The notes below the pieces were generated by a model that worked only from the letters and a program-made list of their open reading frames with translations, did not search any database and was not told the origin of the DNA. From Agrobacterium cucumeris (lineage in GTDB: Bacteria; Pseudomonadota; Alphaproteobacteria; Rhizobiales; Rhizobiaceae): DNA of 64,000 bases. Shown one piece after another: positions 53,456-61,995 of this stretch. Numbering within the stretch: the stretch's first letter is position 1; every line of letters starts with the position of its first letter. The stretch is from the NCBI RefSeq assembly GCF_030036535.1, contig NZ_CP080387.1, positions 2,232,001 through 2,296,000 on the forward strand, read 5' to 3'. The translations under genes and the position numbers were made by a program.

Positions 53456-54817
53456 TCATAACTCAAGCGATACCGCGAACCGCTGACCGAATTGCGAAAA
53501 CTGCAATCGCCCGCCCAGCCGGTCGATTGCCATCTTGACGATGGCAAGCCCAAGGCCGCTTCCACCCGGTTCCGATCGCGGCGAACGGTAAAAGCGCTGC
53601 AGCACCCGTTCCTGTTCCTCCACCGCGATCCCCGCCCCTTCGTCGATAACCACGACGTTCACCTTGCCGTTTGCCAGTTCCGCCCGGCACTCCACCGTCG
53701 ATCCCTTCGGCGAGTGCTGCACGGCGTTTTCCATCACGTTGCGGATCGCAAGACGAAGCAGGGAGCGATCAGCCTCAATGAGGATCGTATCCGCCTCTTG
53801 CGAAAGCCGGCAGGTAATTTCAACCTCGCGCGCTCGCCTGAGCGGCTCCAGCTCCTGTATGACATCAAGGATCAGACGGGGAATGTCGACGCCGGCTTTC
53901 GTCGCCTGCGCTTCGGTGGCATCGACGGCAGCCAGGTCGATAAGCTGTTTCGCCATCCGGCTTGTCCGGTCGACGCTTTGCTCGATGCGCCGCAGCGCCT
54001 GTTGCTGCACCTCAGGATCGGTGGAGCGCATGGCCACCTGCGCCTGCGTCTTCAGCCCGGCAAGCGGCGTCTTCAATTCATGTGCGGCATAGGTCGTAAA
54101 CTCGCGTTCCCTTTCCCGCGTCGCCTGAACACGCGCCAGAAGGCTGTTCAGCGCATGGATCATCGGCCGAAGCTCCGATGGCGTTCCCTTGTCGGCAAAG
54201 CCGTGGAGTTCAGTCGCGTCGCGTGCTTTCATGCCGTTTGCGAGCTTTTGCAACGGCGCAAGCCCCCGGGAAACACACAGCCAGATAAGGCCAGCCATCA
54301 GCGGCATGATGAAAAGCGCCGGATAAAGAAGCCCCTTGATAACATCGTCAACCAGCCGGTCGCGAACCTCAACACTGTCGCCCACCAGAACCCTGACACC
54401 GAGGTCGGGTTTCACGACCGCATAGACGCGCCATTCGATGCCGTTGATGACCGTATTCTGGAAGCCCGAGGCATGATCCGAAAGGGAAGCATCCGGGGCA
54501 CTGTCCGATTTGCTGAGCAGACGGCCGCTGATGGACCAAATCTGGCAGGCGAGTTGGCGCTCATAGGAGGGTATCGCCGCCGCATCAGCGTCCGCGTCCT
54601 CATCATGCGTCGGTGAATGGCCGTCTATCAGGCGGATATCGACCGGGCGGTCGCCGACGAGGGATCCGACCATTCTTGCCGATTCCACCAGCCGCGCATC
54701 AAGAACATGCTCCAGCCGCGCCTTCGTGCTGGTGTAGATCCACACGCAGGCCGACAGCCAGACGAGGCCCGTCATCAACAGAAGCACGGTAAACAATCTT
54801 GCCCGGATCGACATCAC
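53456..54817 (-). CDS. Sensor histidine kinase (QseC/PmrB-like)
   Basis: The 453-residue protein has TM1 about 8-29, TM2 about 162-182, a short HAMP, DHp His246 (AAHELKTPLA) and the catalytic domain (NVMENAVQHSP, VIDEGAGI, GGSGLGLAIV). The periplasmic domain has an unusual stretch HSPTHDEDADADA around residues 67-79, rich in His, Asp and Glu, that could bind cations or sense charge. Its start overlaps the regulator stop by 4 bp. The regulator sits just upstream, and the Dsb/LDT genes next to it are the likely targets. Confidence 0.94.
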   Translation of the reverse strand: MMSIRARLFTVLLLMTGLVWLSACVWIYTSTKARLEHVLDARLVESARMVGSLVGDRPVDIRLIDGHSPTHDEDADADAAAIPSYERQLACQIWSISGRLLSKSDSAPDASLSDHASGFQNTVINGIEWRVYAVVKPDLGVRVLVGDSVEVRDRLVDDVIKGLLYPALFIMPLMAGLIWLCVSRGLAPLQKLANGMKARDATELHGFADKGTPSELRPMIHALNSLLARVQATREREREFTTYAAHELKTPLAGLKTQAQVAMRSTDPEVQQQALRRIEQSVDRTSRMAKQLIDLAAVDATEAQATKAGVDIPRLILDVIQELEPLRRAREVEITCRLSQEADTILIEADRSLLRLAIRNVMENAVQHSPKGSTVECRAELANGKVNVVVIDEGAGIAVEEQERVLQRFYRSPRSEPGGSGLGLAIVKMAIDRLGGRLQFSQFGQRFAVSLEL

Positions 54818-55476
54818 GCAACCCTCCCGACGCGGTAACCGACGCCGCGCACCGTCTCGATGAAACCGGCGCCCAGTTTGGAACGAAGCTTGTGGATGTG
54901 GACCTCGATGGTGTTGCTTTCCACATCCTCCTGCCAGCCATAAAGCTTTTCTTCCAGAACCGGCTTTGAAAAAATCATGCCAGGATTCTGCATGAGGGCA
55001 TGGATGATCGCAAATTCGCGGCGTGATAGCGCAATGACATTGTCATCCTTCTTCGCCACCATCTTCGCCGGATCGAGCGTTACGCCCAGCGCCGACAGCG
55101 TGCCCTCGGAACGGCCCTCGCCACGGCGGATGATCGCCCGCAGCCGGGCGGCAACCTCATCAAGATCGAAAGGCTTGCCCAGATAATCATCCGCGCCGGC
55201 ATCGAGGCCGCAAATCTTGTCCGTGGTCGCATCCTTGGCGGTGAGCAGGAGGATCGGCACCCGGTTGCGTTCATTGCGCGTGTGGCGCAGAAGATCGAGA
55301 CCTGACCCGTCAGGCAACATCACATCAAGGACAACGGCATCGAAACGGCAATTCTCGAGGGCGATTTTTGCGTCGCCAAGCGTCATGACGGCATCGACGG
55401 TGAAGCCGGCAAGCTGCAGCCCGACACGCAGACCATCAAGCAGGACATCATCGTCCTCGACCACCAACAGACGCAT
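54814..55476 (-). CDS. OmpR-family response regulator (QseB/PmrA-like)
   Basis: The 220-residue regulator starts at 55476 (MRLLVVEDDDVLLDGL), which has GGAG 6 nt upstream; an ATG 15 bp earlier is less likely. Receiver site Asp51 (VVLDVMLPDGSG), Thr in LLTAKD, Lys in LGKPFD; DNA-binding domain with LSRREFAIIHALMQNPGMIFSKPVLEEKLYG and HIHKLRSKLGAGFIETVRGVGYR. PmrA/QseB-type regulators bind CTTAA repeats, and such a site lies in the divergent promoter 61 bp upstream. Confidence 0.95.
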   Translation of the reverse strand: MRLLVVEDDDVLLDGLRVGLQLAGFTVDAVMTLGDAKIALENCRFDAVVLDVMLPDGSGLDLLRHTRNERNRVPILLLTAKDATTDKICGLDAGADDYLGKPFDLDEVAARLRAIIRRGEGRSEGTLSALGVTLDPAKMVAKKDDNVIALSRREFAIIHALMQNPGMIFSKPVLEEKLYGWQEDVESNTIEVHIHKLRSKLGAGFIETVRGVGYRVGRVA

Positions 55477-55536
55477 TGAGCACTCCATCATTCCGGCACA
55501 GGGGTATTTTGATGCGCGGGAACCTGAAAACCGAAC

Positions 55537-55553
55537 CTTAAGGCTGGCTTAAG
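55537..55553. promoter_or_regulatory. CTTAAG-N5-CTTAAG operator between regulator and dsbD
   Basis: CTTAAG GCTGG CTTAAG at 55537-55553: a direct repeat with 11-bp period, like the PmrA/QseB-type box. It lies 65 bp before the dsbD start and 61 bp before the divergent regulator start. The same box, with one changed spacer base when read on the minus strand, is at 59655-59671. Confidence 0.8.
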
Positions 55554-55618
55554 CTTCCGGCCGGAAGCCTGCGCCATCCATGGCTTATCCCACAAGGCCT
55601 ACCCCATAAGGAAAGAGA

Positions 55619-57481
55619 ATGCGTTTCAATTTTTCGTTCGTGCTCCTCGTTCTCATGTCCATTTGTGGACCGGCGCTCGCGCTCGGTCCGCCGATGGACA
55701 TGACGGATGCGTTCAAGCTTTCGATAGACCGCACGGGAACGGCGGCCACCTTCCGCTGGCAAGTCGCCGAGGGATATTATCTCTATCGGGAGAGCCTGCA
55801 GGCCAGCACTGAGGACGGAACGAAGCTCGATCTCAGGACGCCGGCCGGGGAGATGAAGGATGATCCCGGCTTCGGCAACACCGAAGTCTATTTCGGGCAA
55901 GCCGCCGCCACGCTTGCCGACGCGCCGCAGACGATGAAACTGACATTTCAGGGATGCCAGGATGGCGGCATCTGCTATCCCTTCAGAACGGTCGCCATCG
56001 ACGGTTTGCGGATCGAAGCAGAGGCGCCGTTCGGCATAAGGCCGCAGGATCCACCCTCATTTCAGTCCTTCGCCCTGATCGCGCCGTCCGCAGAACCGGA
56101 AAAGGCTGAGCAGTCAGTACCCTCACCCGCACCCCCGGCCGAGCCGGGCATGGTGGAAGGTTTTCTTGCCCGAGGCGGCACGGCGCTGCTTCTCGCCTCC
56201 TTCATGGGTCTTGGCGTACTCCTTGCATTCACGCCCTGCGTATTTCCCATGTACCCCATCCTCGCGGCCACGCTCGGCCGGCAGGGCGCTTCATTGTCAC
56301 CCGGTCGCAGCTTTCTCCTCTCCTCAACCTATGTCGTCGCGCTTGCCGCCGCCTTCAGCCTGTTCGGCATACTGGCCGCATGGCTTGGCCAAAGCTTCCA
56401 GATTGCCCTCCAGTCACCACCGGCCATTCTCATCACCGCCGCCGTCTTTATCATTCTGGCGATCGCCAGTTTCGGCATGGTCGAGGTCCAGCTTCCGGCC
56501 GGCCTTCGCGACTGGCTGGCGCGATCGCAGCGTTCGCTCGGCGGATCGTTCGGCTCGACCGCCATTCTCGGTTTCAGCTCGGCGCTGCTGATCGGCCCCT
56601 GCGTGACGGCACCGCTTGCAGGCGCACTTCTCTATATCGCCAAGAGTGGCAACCTGCTGCTCGGCGCAGCAGCGCTCTTTGCGCTCGGCATCGGCAAGGG
56701 CATTCCCCTCATCCTCATCGGCACCTCCGGCGCGGCATTGCTGCCGCGGGCCGGCGCATGGATGGCGCAGATACGCTGGCTGTTCGGCTTTATCTTCCTT
56801 GCCACCGCGATCTGGTATCTCGACCGGCTCATTCCTCCATCCGCAACGCTTGCGCTTTCCGCAGCGCTGCTCGTTACAATCGGTGTTTTCTTCGGTGCTC
56901 TCGACGCACTGCCGCAACAGGCCGGCATTGGCCGCCGGCTGATGAAATCGGCCAGCCTTCTTTCCATGCTTTACGGAGCGTTTCTCGCTTTCGGCGCGGC
57001 AAGCGGCAGCACCAGCATGCTCCAGCCGCTGCAATTCTCCGGCAGCCCGGTCGCCAGCCGCTCCCTGCCCGGCCTGACAAAGGCGAGTTTTGCAACGGTG
57101 AGTTCCAATCAAGAACTGAAAGCCGCGGTCGCTGAAGCAGGAAAGCCAAGCCTCATCTACTTCACCGCGGACTGGTGCGTTTCCTGCCGCGTCATCGAGC
57201 GCTCTGTTCTAAGCAATCCGCAGGTCGCGGAAAGCCTTAAGGATACGAACCTCGTCTCCGTCGATCTTTCGGACATGACGTCAGACAAACAGCAATTGAT
57301 GAAGGACAGCAATGTCATCGGCCCGCCGACCATGCTGTTCTTCGACAAAAAAGGAACCGAACTCCCCTCCATCCGCATGGTGGGCGAGATTTCGGCCCGT
57401 TCACTCATCGATGCGGCGGCGCAAACGCATCAGGCGCTTGCAAAACCGGCAATCGACAATACCGCAGGAGCCCGCCAATGA
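55619..57481 (+). CDS. dsbD: Thiol:disulfide interchange protein DsbD family
   Basis: Carries reducing power from cytosolic thioredoxin across the inner membrane to periplasmic thiols. The 620-residue protein has a signal peptide, an N-terminal domain with Cys113 and Cys119 (CQDGGIC), an eight-TM core with redox Cys207 (TPCVFPMYP) and Cys328 (GPCVTAPL), and a C-terminal thioredoxin domain with CVSC (520-523). All six expected Cys are present. AAGGAAAG precedes ATG 55619. dsbA-like gene overlaps its stop by 4 bp, so they form an operon. Confidence 0.95.
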   Translation: MRFNFSFVLLVLMSICGPALALGPPMDMTDAFKLSIDRTGTAATFRWQVAEGYYLYRESLQASTEDGTKLDLRTPAGEMKDDPGFGNTEVYFGQAAATLADAPQTMKLTFQGCQDGGICYPFRTVAIDGLRIEAEAPFGIRPQDPPSFQSFALIAPSAEPEKAEQSVPSPAPPAEPGMVEGFLARGGTALLLASFMGLGVLLAFTPCVFPMYPILAATLGRQGASLSPGRSFLLSSTYVVALAAAFSLFGILAAWLGQSFQIALQSPPAILITAAVFIILAIASFGMVEVQLPAGLRDWLARSQRSLGGSFGSTAILGFSSALLIGPCVTAPLAGALLYIAKSGNLLLGAAALFALGIGKGIPLILIGTSGAALLPRAGAWMAQIRWLFGFIFLATAIWYLDRLIPPSATLALSAALLVTIGVFFGALDALPQQAGIGRRLMKSASLLSMLYGAFLAFGAASGSTSMLQPLQFSGSPVASRSLPGLTKASFATVSSNQELKAAVAEAGKPSLIYFTADWCVSCRVIERSVLSNPQVAESLKDTNLVSVDLSDMTSDKQQLMKDSNVIGPPTMLFFDKKGTELPSIRMVGEISARSLIDAAAQTHQALAKPAIDNTAGARQ

Positions 57482-58086
57482 CCCTTACACGCCGACAGCT
57501 TGTCGCAATGGCCGGCCTTGCCGCCATTGCTCCCCCCTCGCTTGTTTTTGCCGAGACAGACCCGACAAGCCGGCAGATGGTGCTGCACGATCCGGACGCC
57601 CCGGTCCTCGGCAATCCGAAAGGCGACGTGACGGTGGTGGAATATTTCGACTACCAGTGCCCCTATTGCAAATCGTCCTACGGCATGGTGCGCGACGTGG
57701 TCGAACAGGATGGCAAGGTGAGGCTTGTGCTGAAGGACTGGCCGGTCTTCGGTGGCGCATCGGTCATCGCTGCGCAGGCGGTGCTCGCCAGCGTCAAGCT
57801 TGGCAAATATGAAAAGACGCTCGACGCCATGTTTCACACGCCGAACAAGCTGCAGCAGGCCGATGTCGAAAAGGCCCTCAAGAAAGCGGGCCTGACCTTC
57901 GACGGCGTCGGCAAGGCCGTTATCGAGCATCAGGCATGGATTTCCGGCCTGCTGGACCGGAACTGGGTACAGGCCGCCGCCTTCAAATTCGTCGGCACGC
58001 CATCATTTGTGGTGGGAACGACGAGCTTTGCCGGCGTCCTTGACCGAAAGGGCCTGAAGGAAGCAATCGCCAAGGCACGGGGCTAG
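57478..58086 (+). CDS. DsbA-family thiol:disulfide oxidoreductase
   Basis: The 202-residue protein has a signal with a twin-arginine-like TRRQLVAMAGL start, CPYC active site (Cys61-Cys64) in FDYQCPYCKSSYG and cis-Pro region GTPSFVVG. Length and sequence place it in the Com1/BdbD-like DsbA group. Because it is coupled to dsbD, it may be kept reduced and act as an isomerase, reductase or thiol donor like ScsC or DsbC rather than an oxidase. Confidence 0.9.
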   Translation: MTLTRRQLVAMAGLAAIAPPSLVFAETDPTSRQMVLHDPDAPVLGNPKGDVTVVEYFDYQCPYCKSSYGMVRDVVEQDGKVRLVLKDWPVFGGASVIAAQAVLASVKLGKYEKTLDAMFHTPNKLQQADVEKALKKAGLTFDGVGKAVIEHQAWISGLLDRNWVQAAAFKFVGTPSFVVGTTSFAGVLDRKGLKEAIAKARG

Positions 58087-58100
58087 GACGAGACGGCAAA

Positions 58101-58171
58101 GGGCATCGGCACTGCGATGCCCGACCGGAATGTTAAAACGATGGTTTCAGTCCGACCGGACCTGAAACCAT
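58101..58171. terminator. Two hairpins between convergent dsbA-like genes
   Basis: GGGCATCG/CGATGCCC (58101-58122) and ATGGTTTCAG/CTGAAACCAT (58141-58171) are perfect stems in the 98-bp gap, one per transcript direction. T runs are short. Confidence 0.6.
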
Positions 58172-58184
58172 CATTCTCCGAACG

Positions 58185-58847
58185 TTAAGCCTGTTCACGC
58201 GCTCTTTTGAAAAGGTCTGTAAAGGCTTCCGCACTCTGTACCGCACCGGGGACGAGGAACTTGCCGATGATGAAAGCAGGCGTTCCCGTCAATTGCAGCG
58301 ACATTGCCTGTTCATGATTGCGCGCAAGCAGATCATCGATCTCCGCCGCTTTCGATTTCATGTCGCGCTCGAGACGAGCAAAGTCGATGCTTGTCGCACG
58401 CACGGTGTCGCGCATCTCATCGGCCTTCACCTTCGGCGTCTTGATCGCCATCAGCGCATCATGGACGATGTGATAAGCGTCCTGATATTTCGCCGCCAGC
58501 GCCAGTTGCGCTCCCTCGACGGAGTCGGGCGTTATGATCGGCCAGTCCTTGTAGACCATCCTGACATCCCCGTCTGCCGAGACCGCATTACTCATGGGAA
58601 CGGCCGTCTTTTTGCACCAGGGGCAATTATAGTCGAGAAAGGCGACCATGGTGAGCTCGCCGGCGGGATTGCCGGAGACGGGTGCCGCCGGATCGCGCAG
58701 GATCATCTCGAGCTTCAGACCGTTGGGTGAAGCCGTAGCCGGCGATGCGATGGCCGAGACCACCGAAATCGAGCCGAGGAGAAAGGCACGGCGTCTGAGC
58801 CCGGCAAGGGCTGAAACATCCGCGCGGTTTCGAACATCATGTGCCAT
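58185..58847 (-). CDS. DsbA-family thiol:disulfide oxidoreductase (second)
   Basis: The 220-residue protein starts at 58847; a longer frame upstream overlaps the L,D-transpeptidase gene and is rejected. A Tat-like or Sec signal (GLRRRAFLLGSISVVSAIAS) is followed by the CPWC active site (Cys75-Cys78) in LDYNCPWCKKT and cis-Pro GTPAFIIG. Transcribed with the L,D-transpeptidase (35 bp apart), suggesting a role in envelope protein maturation. Confidence 0.9.
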   Translation of the reverse strand: MAHDVRNRADVSALAGLRRRAFLLGSISVVSAIASPATASPNGLKLEMILRDPAAPVSGNPAGELTMVAFLDYNCPWCKKTAVPMSNAVSADGDVRMVYKDWPIITPDSVEGAQLALAAKYQDAYHIVHDALMAIKTPKVKADEMRDTVRATSIDFARLERDMKSKAAEIDDLLARNHEQAMSLQLTGTPAFIIGKFLVPGAVQSAEAFTDLFKRAREQA

Positions 58848-58881
58848 GGTGATGGGCCTTCTTTCTTTTCCGTATCGGTCG

Positions 58882-59610
58882 TCAGGCGGCAAGTTGCTGA
58901 CGTTTCGAGGGGTCGGGAATAACCACGATGGTGCTGCCGTCCCGCACATTGTTGAAGAGGTCGATGACATCCTGGTTCAGCAGCCGGATGCAGCCGGAGG
59001 AAACCGCCTTGCCGATAGAAAAGGCCTCCGGTGTTCCGTGCAGGCGGTAAAGCGTGTCCCTGCCGCCCTGATGAATGTAGAGCGCCCGCGCGCCGAGCGG
59101 GTTCTTGAGACCGGGTGGCATTCCGCCATTGGCGATGCTGTAGGGCTGAAGACTGGGCTGCCGCGCCACCATCTCGTCCGGCGGGGTCCATTTCGGCCAT
59201 GCCCGCTTGTAGGCGACAATCGCCCGGCCAGCCCAGGAGAAGCCGTCCCGGCCGACGCCAATCCCGTAACGGGTCGCCTTGCCGCCCGGCAGAATGTGAT
59301 AGAGAAACTTGTTCGGCGTATCGACGATCAGTGTGCCGGGCTTTTCGTCGGTCGGATAATCGACGACCTGCCGCCAGTAGCGTGGGTCCACCTGCTTGAT
59401 GTTCACCGCCGGGATCGGGAATGTCTCATCGGGAAGCGCCGCATACATTGCCGGCATGACCGGCGCAGGCGTCTCGGGCAAGGGGTCGTCGTTTCTTGAC
59501 AACGTCGCCGGCTTGGGCGGTTCACCGGATGTGGCGCAACCTGCCAGCAGGCCCGCAAGCCCAAGGGCAAGAAGGTTTCTGCGGGTGGTGAAAATCGGGA
59601 TGTCGTGCAT
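58882..59610 (-). CDS. L,D-transpeptidase (YkuD) lipoprotein
   Basis: The 242-residue enzyme crosslinks or anchors peptidoglycan stem peptides. TTRRNLLALGLAGLLAGC combines a twin-arginine-like motif with a lipobox at Cys25. The YkuD catalytic block is His191 and Cys207 in HGTPEAFSIGKAVSSGCIRL, with GIGVGRDGFSWAG upstream. Its CTTAAG-box promoter (59655-59671) suggests control by the regulator at 54814. Confidence 0.92.
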   Translation of the reverse strand: MHDIPIFTTRRNLLALGLAGLLAGCATSGEPPKPATLSRNDDPLPETPAPVMPAMYAALPDETFPIPAVNIKQVDPRYWRQVVDYPTDEKPGTLIVDTPNKFLYHILPGGKATRYGIGVGRDGFSWAGRAIVAYKRAWPKWTPPDEMVARQPSLQPYSIANGGMPPGLKNPLGARALYIHQGGRDTLYRLHGTPEAFSIGKAVSSGCIRLLNQDVIDLFNNVRDGSTIVVIPDPSKRQQLAA

Positions 59611-59654
59611 TCTGGGATGTGTCTCCTATTCGGCGACACATAGCCGGCCCCCAC

Positions 59655-59671
59655 CTTAAGCCAGTCTTAAG
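59655..59671. promoter_or_regulatory. CTTAAG-N5-CTTAAG operator upstream of L,D-transpeptidase
   Basis: CTTAAG CCAGT CTTAAG, 45 bp before the ATG at 59610. Read on the minus strand the spacer is ACTGG, one base different from GCTGG at 55537-55553. Confidence 0.8.
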
Positions 59672-59729
59672 GCCACCACCCGCACGGCAATTCGTTCGGA
59701 TCGGCGTTATTGTGGATCACCGACAAGAT

Positions 59730-59758
59730 AAATGACCGTCCCCTTGGAGCGGTCATTT
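59730..59758 (-). terminator. Terminator hairpin of PhyH gene
   Basis: AAATGACCG (59730-59738) / CGGTCATTT (59750-59758), a perfect 9-bp stem just downstream of the leftward PhyH gene. Confidence 0.7.
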
Positions 59759-59779
59759 CCTCCGTGTGTTCAATGCAGT

Positions 59780-60718
59780 TCACCAGCGGGTCAGGCCAAG
59801 CAGCTTTTCGCCGAGCGGGTTGAGCCTGGCGGTTTCGGCATGGCGTTTCTCCCATTCACGCGGATCACCGGGAAAGGCGTCGCGCTGCGGATGATCAAGC
59901 TCCTTCCAGAGCCGGATCCGCTCCTGCCGTTCTGCCTCATTGTCGAATTCCGCCGGGTGCATGGAGATGTATTGGGCCATGCGCACGCGGCCATCGGAAT
60001 GATTGGGACGCACGCCGTGGGCAAGCAGCGAGTTGAAAATCATCAGATCGCCCGGTTCCATATCGATATTGACGACGGAGAGGCCAGCCATATCCGGATG
60101 CATCGGATCACGATCTTCCGGCTGCGTCTTCACCCATTCGTCAAAATGCTCAAAAAGATAGGGCACGCACTGAAAACCGCCGACATCGCCATCCTGTTTC
60201 TGCAGGCTCAGCACGCCCTGTACGCCGATCGGCAGTGGGCGGATGGAGGTATCCACATCCCAGTGGATGAAACCGTTGGGATTGCCTTTCACCTTTTTCG
60301 GCGGATTGAGATTGGCGCGGTCGATGGTGACCCACAGATCCTCCCGGTCCCATATGTCGACAAAGACGTCGTAGACCCGCTGCTCGACGCGATTGTCCCA
60401 GAGATACTGGTGATTATAAATCTCCAGCATGCCGGTATTGTTCAATTCCTTCATCTTGTGTTCGCGTCTTTGCGGCGCATACCAGGTCGAAGCATCGGCC
60501 GGGTCCTTCTCATCGAATTTCCAGAGCAGATCGACAAGGCGTTGCACATTCGCCGCAGGCACCGCCTGACGGACAATGATATATCCCTTCGTCGTCCAGT
60601 GCTGCCAGTCCGCTTCCGACAGGACGCGCAGCGGCAAGGTCTTGTTGATATCCTTGAGCTGGGTCGTGGCGGCCGTCGTCGGATGGCTGTCGCGTTTGAT
60701 TGCTGCGGTGGATTGCAT
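59780..60718 (-). CDS. Phytanoyl-CoA dioxygenase (PhyH) family protein
   Basis: Fe(II)/2-oxoglutarate oxygenase of 312 residues. The facial triad is His152 and Asp154 in IHWDVDTS and His234 in LLAHGVRPN, with Arg244 nearby for 2-oxoglutarate. The N-terminal QHWTTKGYIIVRQAVPAANVQRLVDLLWKF is typical of PhyH-like proteins. GGGAGAACG precedes ATG 60718. An AraC-type regulator is divergent. Substrate unknown; similar bacterial enzymes hydroxylate amino-acid derivatives or osmolytes. Confidence 0.87.
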   Translation of the reverse strand: MQSTAAIKRDSHPTTAATTQLKDINKTLPLRVLSEADWQHWTTKGYIIVRQAVPAANVQRLVDLLWKFDEKDPADASTWYAPQRREHKMKELNNTGMLEIYNHQYLWDNRVEQRVYDVFVDIWDREDLWVTIDRANLNPPKKVKGNPNGFIHWDVDTSIRPLPIGVQGVLSLQKQDGDVGGFQCVPYLFEHFDEWVKTQPEDRDPMHPDMAGLSVVNIDMEPGDLMIFNSLLAHGVRPNHSDGRVRMAQYISMHPAEFDNEAERQERIRLWKELDHPQRDAFPGDPREWEKRHAETARLNPLGEKLLGLTRW

Positions 60719-60847
60719 GTCGTTCTCCCATCATCATCTCCCGAACATCAGGCGATGGAAGAAAGCTACGGTTTTCCGGCATGCCGTGTTGTCCGCAGAT
60801 GCACAATACTGATACTATTCCAGCGTATAAATCCCAGAGAGCGCGGA

Positions 60848-61720
60848 ATGAGGCCACATCTCGAACATCTGCCGACATCACCGGAGTCATCCTGGAGCAG
60901 GCTCAACCGGCGGCTTGACGACGCCATTCCGTTCGAATGGCACCACCATCCTGAATTCGAACTGACGTTGACGCTCAATTCCCGCGGACAAAGATTCGTG
61001 GGTAATCATGTTGCCGACTACGATCACGGCGACCTCGTGCTAATCGGCCCAAACCTGCCACACACCTGGGCGTCGCGTGACAAACTCGATCCAGCTGAGC
61101 CGCATATCGCCCTCGTCTTCTGGTTCAGGAAAGAATGGATCGAAGGACTGGCCGGCGGATCGGTCGAACTGGCGTCCGTCAAACGTCTCATCCAGAACGC
61201 CGCAACCGGGCTGGCGTTTAACCCCGCACTTGGCCGGGCTCTGGCAGGTGATTTTGAAGCAATATTTTCCCGTCCCCCAGTCGGGCAGCTGACCGGCCTC
61301 CTGGATATTCTGGCGCGGCTGGCGACAGAGGACGGTGGCGTGCCTCTTTCAACCGTCGTGCCGCAGCAGGTGGAAGGGGACCGCTCGCGGATTGACCGTG
61401 TCCTGATCCATCTGCACCGCCACTACCATGAGCCGCTCCGCATGGAGCAGATTGCCGCAATAGCCGCTCTCAGCGAATCCGGCCTGCACCGCATGTTCAG
61501 GAAACATACGCAGGTCAGCCTGTCCGATTATCTGATCGGCCTCAGGGTCGGCGAAGCCTGCGCCCGGCTTTCAGGCACCACCCAGCCAATCAGACATATC
61601 GCTGCCGATGTCGGTTATGCCTCGCTGGCCAATTTCAACCGTCAGTTCCTGCGTCTGCGCGGCATGACACCGCGCGACTATCGAGCCTCGTTTCACGGCA
61701 GCGGCAGGAAAATCCGATAA
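60848..61720 (+). CDS. AraC-family transcriptional regulator
   Basis: The 290-residue regulator starts at 60848 (MRPHLEHLPTSPESSW). It has an N-terminal cupin (EWHHHPEFELTLTLNSRGQRFVGNHVADYDHGDLVLIGPNLPHTW) and two C-terminal HTHs (RMEQIAAIAALSESGLHRMFRKHTQVSLSDYL; IRHIAADVGYASLANFNRQFLRLRGMTPRDYR). It is divergent from the PhyH gene (129 bp), which it likely controls. The frame is open further upstream but that part is antisense to the PhyH gene. Confidence 0.93.
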   Translation: MRPHLEHLPTSPESSWSRLNRRLDDAIPFEWHHHPEFELTLTLNSRGQRFVGNHVADYDHGDLVLIGPNLPHTWASRDKLDPAEPHIALVFWFRKEWIEGLAGGSVELASVKRLIQNAATGLAFNPALGRALAGDFEAIFSRPPVGQLTGLLDILARLATEDGGVPLSTVVPQQVEGDRSRIDRVLIHLHRHYHEPLRMEQIAAIAALSESGLHRMFRKHTQVSLSDYLIGLRVGEACARLSGTTQPIRHIAADVGYASLANFNRQFLRLRGMTPRDYRASFHGSGRKIR

Positions 61721-61995
61721 CGTACCAGAGCTACCGGATTGCCCCTGTGCCGCAGCGGCCGGCGCTACTTCGCACCCTGCCCCAGGCGGGGTACAGGTCA
61801 ACACATCAGGCGAAGCCAGCAAATTTGGTCTCGCGCCCGATGCCGTGTCACCCTTTCTCAAGGAATTGACCGCATTCGACGCAATACGCCCGCGGGGTTT
61901 CATGACCCTTGCAACCTTCACACCTTCTCTGTCGCCGACCGCGCGCGACAGATCAGCCTACCGCCCCAGATCAGTCGGTGTCACCCCGGCAACAT
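61721..61995. other. Gap between convergent AraC and nuclease genes
   Basis: 275 bp without a convincing gene. Short frames exist on both strands but none has a ribosome site or recognisable motif; sequence composition is coding-like, so a decayed gene remnant cannot be excluded. Confidence 0.4.

Noticed and set aside
59732..60847. Long N-terminal extension of the AraC regulator
   Set aside because: The extension is antisense to the PhyH gene; ATG 60848 gives a normal cupin start and family length.
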